This document shows positions 42,775 to 51,130 of a stretch of DNA of 64,000 nucleotides, in pieces. Numbering within the stretch: the first letter of the stretch is position 1; every line of letters starts with the position of its first letter. The stretch is from Clostridiales bacterium. GTDB lineage: Bacteria > Bacillota_A > Clostridia > Oscillospirales > Oscillospiraceae. Under the pieces are notes generated by a model. It was not told the DNA's origin. It saw nothing but the letters and a program-made list of their open reading frames with translations, and did no database searches. The DNA lies in the NCBI GenBank assembly GCA_014799485.1, contig JAAVHY010000045.1:1-64000 (forward strand), given 5' to 3'. Position numbers and translations under genes: made by a program.

Positions 42775-42893
42775 GATGCAGCAACCCTACTCTCTTTCTT
42801 TTGGCCGCACCGCCCCTCGCCGCCTTCGGCGCCGCCGCGCGGTCCTGCAATTCCTCTGTGGGCACGGCATCCAGCATCCGGCCCAATAGATGT

Positions 42894-42922
42894 ATCATAC
42901 CGTTTCGCAGTCAAAAATGCAA
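42894..42922 (-). promoter_or_regulatory. Promoter of the rpiR-like gene
   Basis: Minus-strand TTGCAT (42917-42922), 17-base spacer, TATGAT (42894-42899). The leader to 42774 is about 115 bases and includes a GC-rich hairpin at about 42820-42840. Confidence 0.75.
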
Positions 42923-42944
42923 TAGATTTTGAAAGATTTCCTGC

Positions 42945-43637
42945 TTAATCCTGCATAGCGGCGATCTCCTCCGCCGTGAGGGGGCGCCACCTTCCCGGCT
43001 TCAGCCCGCCCAGGCGAATGTCCCCCTCCCGCACCCGCCGGAGGCGTTCCACTTTCAGCCCAGCCGCCGCGCACATGCGGCGCACCTGCCGGTTCTTCCC
43101 CTGGTGGATGACCACGGTGAGGGTGTTCTCCCCTGTCCGCTCCACCCGGTCGGCGGTGAGCGTCTCACTGCCGTCATACACCGGGGCGGACAAAACCGGC
43201 AGCGCCCTGTCCACATCGCCGGAAACCTGGACGTGGTACTCCTTCTCCACCTTGTGGGAAGGGTGGGTGAGCCGGTGGGTCAGCCCACCGTCGTCGGTGA
43301 GCAGCAGCAATCCTTCTGAGTCCAGATCCAGACGCCCCACCGGCCACACCCGGGCGGGACAGCCGGCCACCAGATCCGCTACCGTTTTCCGCCCCTTCTC
43401 ATCGGACAGGGTGGTGACGTATCCACGGGGCTTGTTGAGCATGATGTACGTATGCCCCTTCGGGGCGGGGAGCGGCCTGCCGTCCACCTCCACCCGGTCG
43501 CGCGCCGGGTCGGCCTTGTCCCCCACTTCGGCAGTTTTCCCGTTCACCGATACCCGCCCCGCCTGTATGTACTCCTCCGCGCGGCGGCGGGAACACACCC
43601 CCGCCGCCGACAGCAGCTTTTGCAGCCGCTCTTCCAC
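42945..43637 (-). CDS. 23S rRNA pseudouridine synthase, RluB/RsuA type
   Basis: A 230-residue protein. The S4 RNA-binding domain is at residues 1-60 (VEERLQKLLSAAGVCSRRRAEEYIQAGRVSVNG). The catalytic domain has LNKPRGYVTT, the catalytic Asp in VGRLDLDSEGLLLLTDDG and the C-terminal GKNRQVRRMCAAAG. It is expected to modify U2605-type sites in 23S rRNA. The start is GTG at 43637 with AAAGGAG seven bases upstream; a TTG at 43661 is less likely. Confidence 0.92.
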   Translation of the reverse strand: MEERLQKLLSAAGVCSRRRAEEYIQAGRVSVNGKTAEVGDKADPARDRVEVDGRPLPAPKGHTYIMLNKPRGYVTTLSDEKGRKTVADLVAGCPARVWPVGRLDLDSEGLLLLTDDGGLTHRLTHPSHKVEKEYHVQVSGDVDRALPVLSAPVYDGSETLTADRVERTGENTLTVVIHQGKNRQVRRMCAAAGLKVERLRRVREGDIRLGGLKPGRWRPLTAEEIAAMQD

Positions 43638-43661
43638 TGCCGCCACTCCTTTTTCCTGCAA

Positions 43662-44765
43662 TTATGCCGTTCCGGCCAGCTTTTCCCGTACCCGCTGCCA
43701 AAAGCCCAGCGGCTCACGCACATCGCGCCCCGCCCCGCTCTGGGCTGCCAGCGGCACCCGGGCCACGACTACGCCGTCCTTTTTCCACACTGCCTCGCCG
43801 ATGGACTCCCCCTTTTCAAAGGGCGCGCGGACGGAACCGGCCAGCTCCACATCCATGGTCAGCTTCTCCCCTTCCTTGAGAGGATAGCCCACCTCTTCCG
43901 CCGTCACCGCCGCCACCGTCGGGATCAGGCTGCCCTCCACAGGCACCGAGCCCAGAACCTCGCCCGCTTGGCACAGCACCTGCCGGGGAAAGGTTTGGAA
44001 CCCATAGTCCAACAGTTTTGTATGGTCGTTCCAATCGTCCCCATCGTTGAGGGTGACGCAGATCAGCGTCTGGCCGTCTCGCGCGGCGGCCGACACCAGG
44101 GTGCGTCCCGCCTTCTCCGTGAACCCGGTTTTCATCCCCACGCAGCCCTCGTAGCGGTGTAAGAGCTTGTTGTGGTTGACGAAGGTGCGGGTGCCGATGG
44201 TGATGGCCCGAGTGGCGCATATCTCGGCCACCGCTTCATTATCCAGGCAGGCCCGGGCCAGCAGGGCCATGTCATAGGCCGTGGAGTAGTGGTTTTCATC
44301 GTCCAGGCCGCTCGGGTTGGCAAAGGAGGTGTTTTTCATTCCCAGCTCCGCCGCCCTTTCGTTCATCAGCGCCGCGAAGGCCTCCACGCTTCCCGCCGTG
44401 TGGCAGGCGATGACCATGGCCGCGTCGTTCCCAGACTGGAGCAGCAGACCGTACAGCAGTCCCCGCAATGTGATCTGCTCCCCTGCGGTGAGGTAGATAG
44501 ACGATCCCTCGCTGCCCAGCCACTCCCCTTTGACGTTTACCGTTTCCTCTAAATCCCCTGCCCGCTCCACCGCCACCAGCGCGGTCATCAGCTTGGTCGT
44601 ACTGGCAATCAGCCGGGGCTGATGGACGTTGTGCTCATAAAGCACCCGGCCGCTCTCGGCATCCATGAGGATGGCGCAGGAGGCGTTGGTGCCCACCGCC
44701 CAGGCGGGCTGGCACAGCAGGGCCAGAACCATGAACGCGGCCAGGGCCGCAGTTGTTTTTCTCAC
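43662..44765 (-). CDS. dacF: D-alanyl-D-alanine carboxypeptidase, DacF type
   Basis: Serine penicillin-binding protein (class C, PBP5 family) that trims the terminal D-Ala of peptidoglycan stem peptides. The 367-residue product has a signal peptide (residues 1-23), the SxxK motif STTK with Ser55 and Lys58, the SGN motif near 114, and KTG in GMKTGFTEKAGR. A C-terminal beta domain follows. In Bacillus dacF belongs to the sporulation operon that ends with spoIIA; here it follows ytfJ. The GTG start has its GGGAG inside a hairpin arm (44774-44801). Confidence 0.94.
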   Translation of the reverse strand: MRKTTAALAAFMVLALLCQPAWAVGTNASCAILMDAESGRVLYEHNVHQPRLIASTTKLMTALVAVERAGDLEETVNVKGEWLGSEGSSIYLTAGEQITLRGLLYGLLLQSGNDAAMVIACHTAGSVEAFAALMNERAAELGMKNTSFANPSGLDDENHYSTAYDMALLARACLDNEAVAEICATRAITIGTRTFVNHNKLLHRYEGCVGMKTGFTEKAGRTLVSAAARDGQTLICVTLNDGDDWNDHTKLLDYGFQTFPRQVLCQAGEVLGSVPVEGSLIPTVAAVTAEEVGYPLKEGEKLTMDVELAGSVRAPFEKGESIGEAVWKKDGVVVARVPLAAQSGAGRDVREPLGFWQRVREKLAGTA

Positions 44766-44773
44766 AAAAGGTC

Positions 44774-44801
44774 ACTCCCATCCGAATGCTCAGATGGGAG
44801 T
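44774..44801 (-). promoter_or_regulatory. Hairpin holding the dacF ribosome binding site
   Basis: Arms 44774-44782 and 44793-44801 pair perfectly over 9 bases (loop of 10). The right arm in the mRNA contains GGGAG, 8 bases before the dacF GTG. When folded, the ribosome binding site would be blocked. Confidence 0.6.
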
Positions 44802-44810
44802 AGTATACCT

Positions 44811-45212
44811 TTATTGGGCCGGATTATCCTCAGCGGTCTTCTTGTCAATATAGCCGGTGACCCGCTCAAACATCTCGGGCACCAAATCCACCACCCGGCT
44901 GACGGTATCCCCCGGCGGGGGCGCCACAGGCAGCAGACGGACGGAGCCGTCCTTCACCACAAGGAACGCAATGGGCATCACGTTCACCCCAGCCCCCGCG
45001 CCGCCGCCGAAGTTCTTTGCCACGTTCTGGGTCTTGCCGAAGTCGGAGCCGCCGGTAGCAAAGCCGAAGGACAGCTTGGACACCGGGATCAGCGTCACGC
45101 CGTCCTGGGTAGTGATGGGCTGGCCCACCACCGTGTTGGCGTCCACCATCTCCCGGATCTTGTTCATGGTGGTCTGGAGCACCTCGTTGATCGGATGATT
45201 GTTCTCACTCAT
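44811..45212 (-). CDS. ytfJ: GerW family sporulation protein YtfJ
   Basis: A 133-residue member of the GerW/YtfJ family, needed for normal germination in Bacillus spores. Visible blocks are INEVLQTTMNKIREMVDANTVVGQPI, GVTLIPVSKLSFGFATGGSDFG, the Gly-rich GGGAGAGVNVMPIAFLVV and the C-terminal amphipathic VVDLVPEMFERVTGYI. Its start overlaps the DUF2953 gene end by 8 bases, with AGGAGG upstream. Confidence 0.95.
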   Translation of the reverse strand: MSENNHPINEVLQTTMNKIREMVDANTVVGQPITTQDGVTLIPVSKLSFGFATGGSDFGKTQNVAKNFGGGAGAGVNVMPIAFLVVKDGSVRLLPVAPPPGDTVSRVVDLVPEMFERVTGYIDKKTAEDNPAQ

Positions 45213-45843
45213 GACTCATTGCCTCCTGTCTTTTGACCGCGGATCTCCCGCTTTTTATCCAAATGATCAGCGCCTTCACGCCGTAGTGTGCGCCCAGTGT
45301 AACGATCTGGCCCACGGTCATGGTGACCGCCGCCTGGAGCTCCACCATGGGCTGGGCCGCGCCGTAGTCCATGCCGATTTGGAACGAATGGTTCTTTACT
45401 TTAAAATTATTGGCAAAAAGGGGCCAAATCATTCCCAGCGCGGCATTGGCCCGTCCATAGCCCATGGCAACGGCGGCGGCGTCCGTGCCGCCCCAAATCA
45501 GCTCCAGCTCCAGATCGTCGATGCGGATCTTCCGCTTCAGTGAGCCGCAGGCTTGTCCCACAACCGGCAGCAGCTTCATCAGCCTGGACAATGTGCCGGG
45601 TCGACCTTCAGGCTTTGGTTTTTTCTCTTTTGGCTTCTTTTCTTTCTTCGCTTTCTTTTCCTTTTTGGGCTTCTTTTCTTTTTTAGGGCGCTCCTTGGCG
45701 GGCAGGAGCTGTATTTTAAACGGCCCCGCCAGCGCGGTGACAAACAGCCCCGCCTGCCCATATTTTACCCTGCCGCCGATGCGGATCAGGGAAATCAGCC
45801 ACAGCACTAACAGGATGACCAGCAGAACCTTCAAAAAAGTCAT
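45205..45843 (-). CDS. DUF2953 family membrane protein
   Basis: A 212-residue protein often found before ytfJ in spore formers. An N-terminal membrane helix (residues 4-21) is followed by a short beta region. A striking Lys/Glu/Pro-rich linker, about residues 50-83 with repeated KKEKK units, comes next. The conserved C-terminal DUF2953 core (LELIWGGTDAAAVAMGYGRANAALGMIWPL) completes it. Function unknown; sporulation links come only from the neighbour. It overlaps scpB by 4 bases. Confidence 0.87.
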   Translation of the reverse strand: MTFLKVLLVILLVLWLISLIRIGGRVKYGQAGLFVTALAGPFKIQLLPAKERPKKEKKPKKEKKAKKEKKPKEKKPKPEGRPGTLSRLMKLLPVVGQACGSLKRKIRIDDLELELIWGGTDAAAVAMGYGRANAALGMIWPLFANNFKVKNHSFQIGMDYGAAQPMVELQAAVTMTVGQIVTLGAHYGVKALIIWIKSGRSAVKRQEAMSHE

Positions 45844-46463
45844 TGGCCCTCCTCCCCGCCGGCCTCGGCTTCCCCCTCCTCCACTGTCTCCGCCTCCCGG
45901 AGACGGCGCAGGGCGGACTCCATCTCCATAGTGAGCTGGATGTCCTCCTGGCTGGCGGAGGAAAGCTCCGGCAGGTCGTCCAACGAGGCCAGCCCAAAGG
46001 CACGCAGGAAATTCTTGGTCGTCTTGAACTGCATGGGCCGCCCCGGCACCGCCAGACGGCCCGCCTCCCGGATGAGCTCACGCTCCAGCAGCAGGCCCAC
46101 GGTGTAGGAACTGTCCACCCCCCGGATTTGCTCGATGTAGGCCCGGGTCACCGGCTGGAAATAGGCGATGATAGCCAGCACCTCCAGGGCCGGCTGGGAC
46201 AGCTTGGCGGGCTTGCGGTTTTCCAGCGCCTTTCGGATATACGCCGCCTGCTCCGGCGCGGAACACATCTGCCAGCTGTTTTCCAGCCGCACCAGCCGGA
46301 TGCCCCGCCGCTCATAGCTGTAGGCGTCCGCCATGCGCTGGCACACGTTATCCACCGTCTCCCGGTCCTGCCCCAGGGTGAGGCAGATGCGCTCCACAGG
46401 CACCGGGTCCCCGGCGGCAAAAAGGATGCCCTCAATGGCGCTCTCCAGCTCTTTCAGTTCCAT
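45840..46463 (-). CDS. scpB: Segregation and condensation protein B
   Basis: Winged-helix subunit of the SMC-ScpA-ScpB complex that compacts the chromosome. The 207-residue product has ESAIEGILFAAGDPV, RLVRLENSWQMCS, LSQPALEVLAIIAYFQPVTRAYIEQIRGVDSSYTVGLLLERELIREAGR and PMQFKTTKNFLRAFGL. The ATG at 46463 follows GGGGAGGTG. An intergenic hairpin separates it from scpA. Confidence 0.95.
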   Translation of the reverse strand: MELKELESAIEGILFAAGDPVPVERICLTLGQDRETVDNVCQRMADAYSYERRGIRLVRLENSWQMCSAPEQAAYIRKALENRKPAKLSQPALEVLAIIAYFQPVTRAYIEQIRGVDSSYTVGLLLERELIREAGRLAVPGRPMQFKTTKNFLRAFGLASLDDLPELSSASQEDIQLTMEMESALRRLREAETVEEGEAEAGGEEGQ

Positions 46464-46552
46464 TTCGGACACCTCCCCTCGTCGAAGCAAAGTCCGCTTG
46501 ACTGCGTTTCCGCCTTCGGCGAAAACTCCGCCCGCTCCCTTGCTTCTCCTCT

Positions 46553-46583
46553 CCCCACAAAGCCATAGGCCGGCTTTGTGGGG
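46553..46583 (-). other. Hairpin between scpA and scpB
   Basis: A perfect 12-bp stem (46553-46564 with 46572-46583, loop of 7) lies 10 bases after the scpA stop. No T-run follows on the minus strand, so it is probably an mRNA processing or stability element rather than a terminator. The whole gap is 129 bases, unusual for scpA-scpB, which normally overlap. Confidence 0.6.
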
Positions 46584-46592
46584 ACCCCGCTT

Positions 46593-47393
46593 TTAGTAGC
46601 TCTCAACTGTTACATCCATATCTTCCGACGCGTCGTCCACAGTGCTGGTGACGGTACAGTCCTCCGCTGTCCCCGCCAAATGGATACGGTTGGCCTTGCA
46701 CAGCTCCAGAATGGCCAAAAACGTGGCCACCACCTCGGAACGGCTGCGGCTGGTCTTGAACAGCGCCCGGAACTGGGCCACGCCGAACTGAATCAACCTG
46801 TCCAAAATGGAGCGGGCCTTGTCCGCCACCGGGTAAGGCTCCCGGCCCACGATGCCCTCAAACGCCGCCACAGGCGGGGGCAGCTTGTTGTCCGTCCGGG
46901 CCAGCACAGAGCGCATGGCGGCGAATATGTCCGCCTTATCGTGGACGTAGGCATACGCCGCCTCCGCCTTCACCGGCTCGGGCTGCTTAGGAAGGTAGTC
47001 CCGACCGAACTCATAGCGCCTGTTCAACTGCTCCGTGACGTCCTTGATCTTCACATACGTCTCCTGGCTCTTGTGCTCCTCCAGGGCGGCCATCAGTTCT
47101 TCCATCTCGCTGACCACTACCTCGTCGTCGATGGACAGCAGCATACGGGTCTTGATATAGACGAGATGGGCGGCCATGGTGACGAACTCGCTGGCAACCT
47201 CCAGGTTCAGCTCCTCCCGCTGGGCCATCCACGCCAGGTACTGGTCCAGCAGCTCAGAGATCTGGATGTCCCGGATCTCGATCTTATTTTTGCTCAGCAG
47301 ATGAAGGATCAGGTCCAGGGGGCCGTCGAAGTCCTCCATGTCCTCCTGCCTGGCCTTCACCACCTTGTCCAGGTGGTAGATGGGGGCTTCCAT
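46593..47393 (-). CDS. scpA: Segregation and condensation protein A
   Basis: Kleisin subunit linking the SMC heads. The 266-residue product has the N-terminal FDGPLDLILHLLSKNKIEIRDIQISELLDQYL (SMC-neck binding) and the long middle helices (MAAHLVYIKTRMLLS). The C-terminal winged helix is SRSRSEVVATFLAILELCKANRIHL. The ATG at 47393 follows GGGAGGGGAG. It has a promoter at 47421-47449. Confidence 0.95.
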   Translation of the reverse strand: MEAPIYHLDKVVKARQEDMEDFDGPLDLILHLLSKNKIEIRDIQISELLDQYLAWMAQREELNLEVASEFVTMAAHLVYIKTRMLLSIDDEVVVSEMEELMAALEEHKSQETYVKIKDVTEQLNRRYEFGRDYLPKQPEPVKAEAAYAYVHDKADIFAAMRSVLARTDNKLPPPVAAFEGIVGREPYPVADKARSILDRLIQFGVAQFRALFKTSRSRSEVVATFLAILELCKANRIHLAGTAEDCTVTSTVDDASEDMDVTVESY

Positions 47394-47420
47394 GGCTCCC
47401 CTCCCTTCCATAATAGGGGT

Positions 47421-47449
47421 ATTATAGCAAATTTTTTGAGAAAAGACAA
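47421..47449 (-). promoter_or_regulatory. Promoter of scpA
   Basis: Minus-strand TTGTCT (47444-47449), 17-base spacer, TATAAT (47421-47426), 28 bases before the ATG, in the gap after rnc. Confidence 0.75.
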
Positions 47450-47465
47450 GGTCGGACTGCTTTTC

Positions 47466-48137
47466 TCACCCATTCAGCTTCTCCAGCGCGGCCTTGGCCG
47501 CCATCTGCTCCGCTTCCTTCTTGGTGCGGCCCGCGCCCGTGCCGATGACCTCACCGTCCACCGACGCCTCCATCTCGAAGCTGCGGCAGTGGTCGGGGCC
47601 GCTCTCCCGCACCAGGCGGTAGCTCACCGCCGCCCCCGGCTTGCGCTGCACCAGCTCCTGCAAGGCGGTTTTATAGTCCCGGTCGGCGGACTTCTCCCGT
47701 TCCTTGTCCAAAATCAGCGCCCGGATGATGGGCCGCACCGCCTCCATCCCCCCGTCCAGGTAGACGGCGGCCAGCATGGCCTCGGTGGCGTCCGCCAGGA
47801 TGGAGGGCCGCTTCCGGCCTCCCCCCGCGTCCTCCCCGCGGCCCAGCCGGAGATACCGGCCCAGCTCCAGGCTCATCGCCACCTCGTGCAAACTGCCCTC
47901 GCACACCAGGGCCGCCCGGGTGCGGGTCAGCTCCCCCTCTGGCATATCCGGGTGCTTTTGGAACAAATAGTCCGCCACCACCACCCCCAGCACAGAATCG
48001 CCCAGGAATTCCAGGCGCTCGTTGCTGGTCAGGCCCGCGCCCCGGTGCTCGTTGGCGTAAGAGCTGTGGGTCATGGCGTGCTCCAACAGGCTTCGGTCCT
48101 GGAACCGATAGCCCAGCTTCTTTTCCAATTCGTTCAT
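47466..48137 (-). CDS. rnc: Ribonuclease III
   Basis: Double-strand-specific endoribonuclease for rRNA processing and mRNA decay. The 223-residue product has the signature ERLEFLGDSVLG with the metal-binding Glu/Asp, then LADATEAMLAAVYLDGG with the second acidic pair. The C-terminal double-stranded RNA-binding domain is DYKTALQELVQ to TKKEAEQMAAKAALEKL. The ATG at 48137 follows GGAGGAG. It comes after acpP, with a terminator hairpin between them. Confidence 0.96.
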   Translation of the reverse strand: MNELEKKLGYRFQDRSLLEHAMTHSSYANEHRGAGLTSNERLEFLGDSVLGVVVADYLFQKHPDMPEGELTRTRAALVCEGSLHEVAMSLELGRYLRLGRGEDAGGGRKRPSILADATEAMLAAVYLDGGMEAVRPIIRALILDKEREKSADRDYKTALQELVQRKPGAAVSYRLVRESGPDHCRSFEMEASVDGEVIGTGAGRTKKEAEQMAAKAALEKLNG

Positions 48138-48154
48138 AAACTCCTCCACCACGG

Positions 48155-48182
48155 AAAAAGCCCCGCCTTGGCGGGACTTTTT
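48155..48182 (-). terminator. Terminator of acpP
   Basis: A 13-bp stem with one mismatch (48155-48167 with 48170-48182) and an A/T tail on both sides. It can lower rnc expression relative to acpP. Confidence 0.75.
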
Positions 48183-48199
48183 CATCGGTCAGCGTAAAC

Positions 48200-48433
48200 T
48201 CAGATATCCAGATGCTCCTGCATATACTTATACAGGTCACCCACTGTGACAATGGATTCGATGGAATCGCTGTCCATCTCCTCCATGCCGAACTCGTCCT
48301 CCAGCGCCATGGACAGATCCATCAGATCCACGGAATCCGCGCCCAGGTCGTCCACAAAAGCGGTGTCGGCAGTGACGGTGTCGGGCTCCACGCCGAATTG
48401 CTCGGCAATCAGTTTACACAGTTTCTCAAACAT
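48200..48433 (-). CDS. acpP: Acyl carrier protein
   Basis: A 77-residue acidic four-helix carrier of fatty-acyl chains. The phosphopantetheine serine is in DLGADSVDLMDLSMALEDEFG. It serves FASII and donates acyl groups to PlsX next door. GGAGCTG precedes the ATG. Promoter at 48471-48499 and terminator at 48155 make it a short, probably abundant transcript. Confidence 0.96.
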   Translation of the reverse strand: MFEKLCKLIAEQFGVEPDTVTADTAFVDDLGADSVDLMDLSMALEDEFGMEEMDSDSIESIVTVGDLYKYMQEHLDI

Positions 48434-48470
48434 CTTTGAGCAGCTCCTTTATGTTGCTTTAATCAACACC

Positions 48471-48499
48471 ATAATAGGGGCTTTGGCCTTGGCTGTCAA
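48471..48499 (-). promoter_or_regulatory. Promoter of acpP
   Basis: Minus-strand TTGACA (48494-48499), 17-base spacer, TATTAT (48471-48476). The -35 is half of an inverted repeat (TGTCAA at 48494-48499 and TTGACA at 48508-48513), which could be an operator. Confidence 0.75.
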
Positions 48500-48527
48500 T
48501 AGTATTTTTGACAATTTTTTTCTGGCC

Positions 48528-49577
48528 CTACCCTTCATTCCCGTCAGCCCCGGCGGAACGGGTGGGAAGGCGCATGTGCTCCACGTTCTCCGTGATGTCC
48601 TCAATGATGCCGGAGCGCTTGAATTCCACCGCCTGCCGGATGGCGTTCTTCATGGCGTAGCCGTTGGACGAGCCGTGGGCCTTGATGACCGGCTTCGAGA
48701 TGCCCACCAGCGCCGTTCCCCCCACCTCGCCGGAGTCCATCAGCTTCTTGAAATCCCGGATGCCGTCCTTCACCAGCAGGGCGGCGATCTTGCTGCGCAG
48801 GCTGCGCATGAACATTTTCTTGATCTCCCGGCCCAGGAACAGCCCCGCGCCCTCCATGGTCTTGAGGAAGATGTTGCCGGAGTAGCCGTCCGCCACGATG
48901 ACGTCCACGGCCCCCTCCACCGCCTCCCGGGCCTCCACGTTGCCCACGAAGTTGATGCGGCCCTCTTCCCCCGCCTTCTTCAGCAGGGCGTACGCCTCCC
49001 GCTGGAGGTCGGTTCCCTTGGAGGGCTCCGCGCCGATGTTCAGCAGACCCACCTTGGGCTCGGGACGGCCCAGCACCCGCTCCGCGTAGTAGCTGCCCAT
49101 GAAGGCGAACTGGAGCAGGAATTCCGGCGTGCCCTCGGCGGTGGCGCCGCAGTCCACCAGCACCGCCCCGCCGCCCCCTGTGGGCACCACAGGGGCCATG
49201 GCGGCCCGGCGGATCCCCTTGATCCGCTTGACCAGCAGGGTGGCCCCGGACAGCAGCGCCCCCGTGGAGCCCGCGGACACAAAGGCGTCCCCCTCCCCGT
49301 TTTTCAGCAGGTTCAGCCCCACGGTAAGGGAGGAGTCCTTTTTCTCTTTGAAGGCGGTGGCGGGGTTGTCGCACATCTCCACCACCTGGTCGGCGTGGGT
49401 GATGGACAGGCCCTGGGGCAGTTCGTTCACGCCCTCCTGCTTGAGCGCCTCCAGAACGGCCTCCCCCCGGCCCACCAGGACCACTTCGATCCCATACTCC
49501 TTGACTGCCTGCAAAGCGCCCTGTACCGGCGCCTGGGGCGCGTTGTCGCCGCCCATGGCGTCCACGATGATGCGCAT
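48528..49577 (-). CDS. plsX: Phosphate acyltransferase PlsX
   Basis: Peripheral membrane enzyme converting acyl-ACP and phosphate to acyl-phosphate, the first step of phospholipid synthesis in Firmicutes. The 349-residue product has IIVDAMGGDNAP at the start, FVSAGSTGALLSGATLLV, GLLNIGAEPSKGTDL, NFVGNVEAREAVEGAVDVIVADGYSGNIFLKTMEG and GTALVGISKPVIKAHGSSN. GGGAGG precedes the ATG. The plsX-acpP-rnc order is conserved in Firmicutes. Confidence 0.97.
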   Translation of the reverse strand: MRIIVDAMGGDNAPQAPVQGALQAVKEYGIEVVLVGRGEAVLEALKQEGVNELPQGLSITHADQVVEMCDNPATAFKEKKDSSLTVGLNLLKNGEGDAFVSAGSTGALLSGATLLVKRIKGIRRAAMAPVVPTGGGGAVLVDCGATAEGTPEFLLQFAFMGSYYAERVLGRPEPKVGLLNIGAEPSKGTDLQREAYALLKKAGEEGRINFVGNVEAREAVEGAVDVIVADGYSGNIFLKTMEGAGLFLGREIKKMFMRSLRSKIAALLVKDGIRDFKKLMDSGEVGGTALVGISKPVIKAHGSSNGYAMKNAIRQAVEFKRSGIIEDITENVEHMRLPTRSAGADGNEG

Positions 49578-49595
49578 ATCCGTCGGCCTCCCTCT

Positions 49596-50897
49596 TTATA
49601 GTCTCTCTTTCAATGTGTCGATCAAGCCCAGCGAGCGCTGGGACAATTCCGCGTTCTTGTTCCGTTTGCCCTTCACCTTGTGGTCCAGCGGGGGCATGAT
49701 GCCGAAATTGATGTTCATGGGCTGGAAATCCACAATGCCCTCGTTGCTCACATACCGGGCCAGCGCCCCGATGGCGGTCTCCCGGGGGAAGTCCACAGGC
49801 GGCTGCCCGCAAAGGCGGCGGGCCAGCTCTACCCCCGCCAGGAAGCCGGAGGCGGTGGACTCCACATACCCCTCCACCCCGGTGATCTGCCCGGCAAAGG
49901 AAACGCGCTCGTTCCCCCGCACCCGGTAATAGCGGTCCAGCAGCTTGGGCGAATTGAGATAAGTATTGCGGTGCATCACCCCGTAGCGCACGTACTCCGC
50001 GTTTCTCAGCGCCGGGATCATGGAGAACACCCGCTTCTGTTCCCCCCACTTGAGATGGGTCTGGAAGCCCACCAGATTGTACAGCGTCCCGGTGGCGTTG
50101 TCCCGGCGCAGCTGCACCACGGCGTAGGGCTCCCGCCCGGTCTTCGGGTCGGGCAGGCCGCGGGGCTTCAATGGGCCGAAGGACAGCGTCTGCACCCCCC
50201 GGCGGGCCATGACCTCCACGGGCATACAGCCCTCGAACACCCGCTTGTCCTCAAAGCCGTGTACCTCCGCCTCCTGGGCGGCGCACAGCTCCTTCCAAAA
50301 GGCCAAATACTCCTCTTCGGACAGGGCGCAGTTGATGTAGTCCGCCGTCCCCTTGTCGTAGCGGGAGGCGAACCAGGCGTGGTCCATGTCGATGCTTTCA
50401 AAGGTGACGATGGGGGCCGCCGCGTCAAAAAAGTTCAGGTAGCTATTCTCGGGGAACAGCTCCGCGATGGCCTGGGAGAGCGCGTCCGAGGTCAGCGGGC
50501 CGGAGGCCACGATGACCTCACCCTCGGGGATGGCGGTCACTTCCCCCTCCACCACCGTGATGTTGGGGTGGTTTCGGATGGCCTCAGTGACGGCGGCGGA
50601 AAAGCCCTCCCGATCTACGGCAAGCGCGCCCCCCGCCTCCACGCGCTTTTCGTCCGCGCAGCGCAGGATCAGCGAGCCGCACCGGCGCAGCTCCTCCTTG
50701 AGCAAGCCCACAGCGTTCTCCAGCTGGTCGGAGCGCAGGGAGTTGGAGCACACCAGCTCGGCAAAGCCGGGGCTGTGGTGGGCGGGGGTCATTTTGCGGG
50801 GCTTCATCTCGCAGAGCGTCACAGAGACGCCCCGCTGGGCAAGCTGCCACGCGGCCTCGCACCCGGCCAGGCCCGCGCCGATGACAGTCACATTCAT
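49596..50897 (-). CDS. trmFO: Folate/FAD-dependent tRNA (uracil-54-C5)-methyltransferase
   Basis: Forms ribothymidine-54 in tRNA using methylene-THF and FADH2. The 433-residue product has the N-terminal FAD loop VIGAGLAGCEAAWQLA, HHSPGFAELVCSNSLRS, VIVASGPLTSDALS, FFDAAAPIV, GCMPVEVMARRG, TLYNLVGFQTHLKWGEQKRVF and QITGVEGYVESTASGFLAGVELAR. Start at ATG 50897 with AAAGGA eight bases upstream. It usually follows topA directly; here a small regulator pair lies between them, and the XRE gene ends 12 bases before it. Confidence 0.96.
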   Translation of the reverse strand: MNVTVIGAGLAGCEAAWQLAQRGVSVTLCEMKPRKMTPAHHSPGFAELVCSNSLRSDQLENAVGLLKEELRRCGSLILRCADEKRVEAGGALAVDREGFSAAVTEAIRNHPNITVVEGEVTAIPEGEVIVASGPLTSDALSQAIAELFPENSYLNFFDAAAPIVTFESIDMDHAWFASRYDKGTADYINCALSEEEYLAFWKELCAAQEAEVHGFEDKRVFEGCMPVEVMARRGVQTLSFGPLKPRGLPDPKTGREPYAVVQLRRDNATGTLYNLVGFQTHLKWGEQKRVFSMIPALRNAEYVRYGVMHRNTYLNSPKLLDRYYRVRGNERVSFAGQITGVEGYVESTASGFLAGVELARRLCGQPPVDFPRETAIGALARYVSNEGIVDFQPMNINFGIMPPLDHKVKGKRNKNAELSQRSLGLIDTLKERL

Positions 50898-50909
50898 GCA
50901 CATCGTCCT

Positions 50910-51116
50910 TTAATTCGGGGTATCTTTGCGGCCCACCAGATAGTCGATGGACACGTCGTAAAAATCGGCAAGGGCAATCAGCGCGGCAATCTTTGGCTCA
51001 GTATCTTCATTCTCATAATGCTGATACCCGCGAATCCCTATGCCCAACAAATCGGCCAGTTGCTTTTGCGGCACTTTTCGCTCCAACCTTAACTTTTTTA
51101 TGCGTTCACCATACAT
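50910..51116 (-). CDS. Small XRE family repressor-like protein
   Basis: A 68-residue protein that is just one Cro/C1-type helix-turn-helix: YGERIKKLRLERKVPQKQLADLLGIGIRGYQHYENEDTEPK, then a C-terminal helix ending VSIDYLVGRKD. This is the typical ending of phage-like and clostridial XRE regulators. The ATG at 51116 has AGAGGAAA upstream. It is divergent from the small gene at 51202, and the 18-bp palindrome between them is the likely operator. It is read into trmFO. Confidence 0.9.
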   Translation of the reverse strand: MYGERIKKLRLERKVPQKQLADLLGIGIRGYQHYENEDTEPKIAALIALADFYDVSIDYLVGRKDTPN

Positions 51117-51130
51117 AACACATTTTCCTC

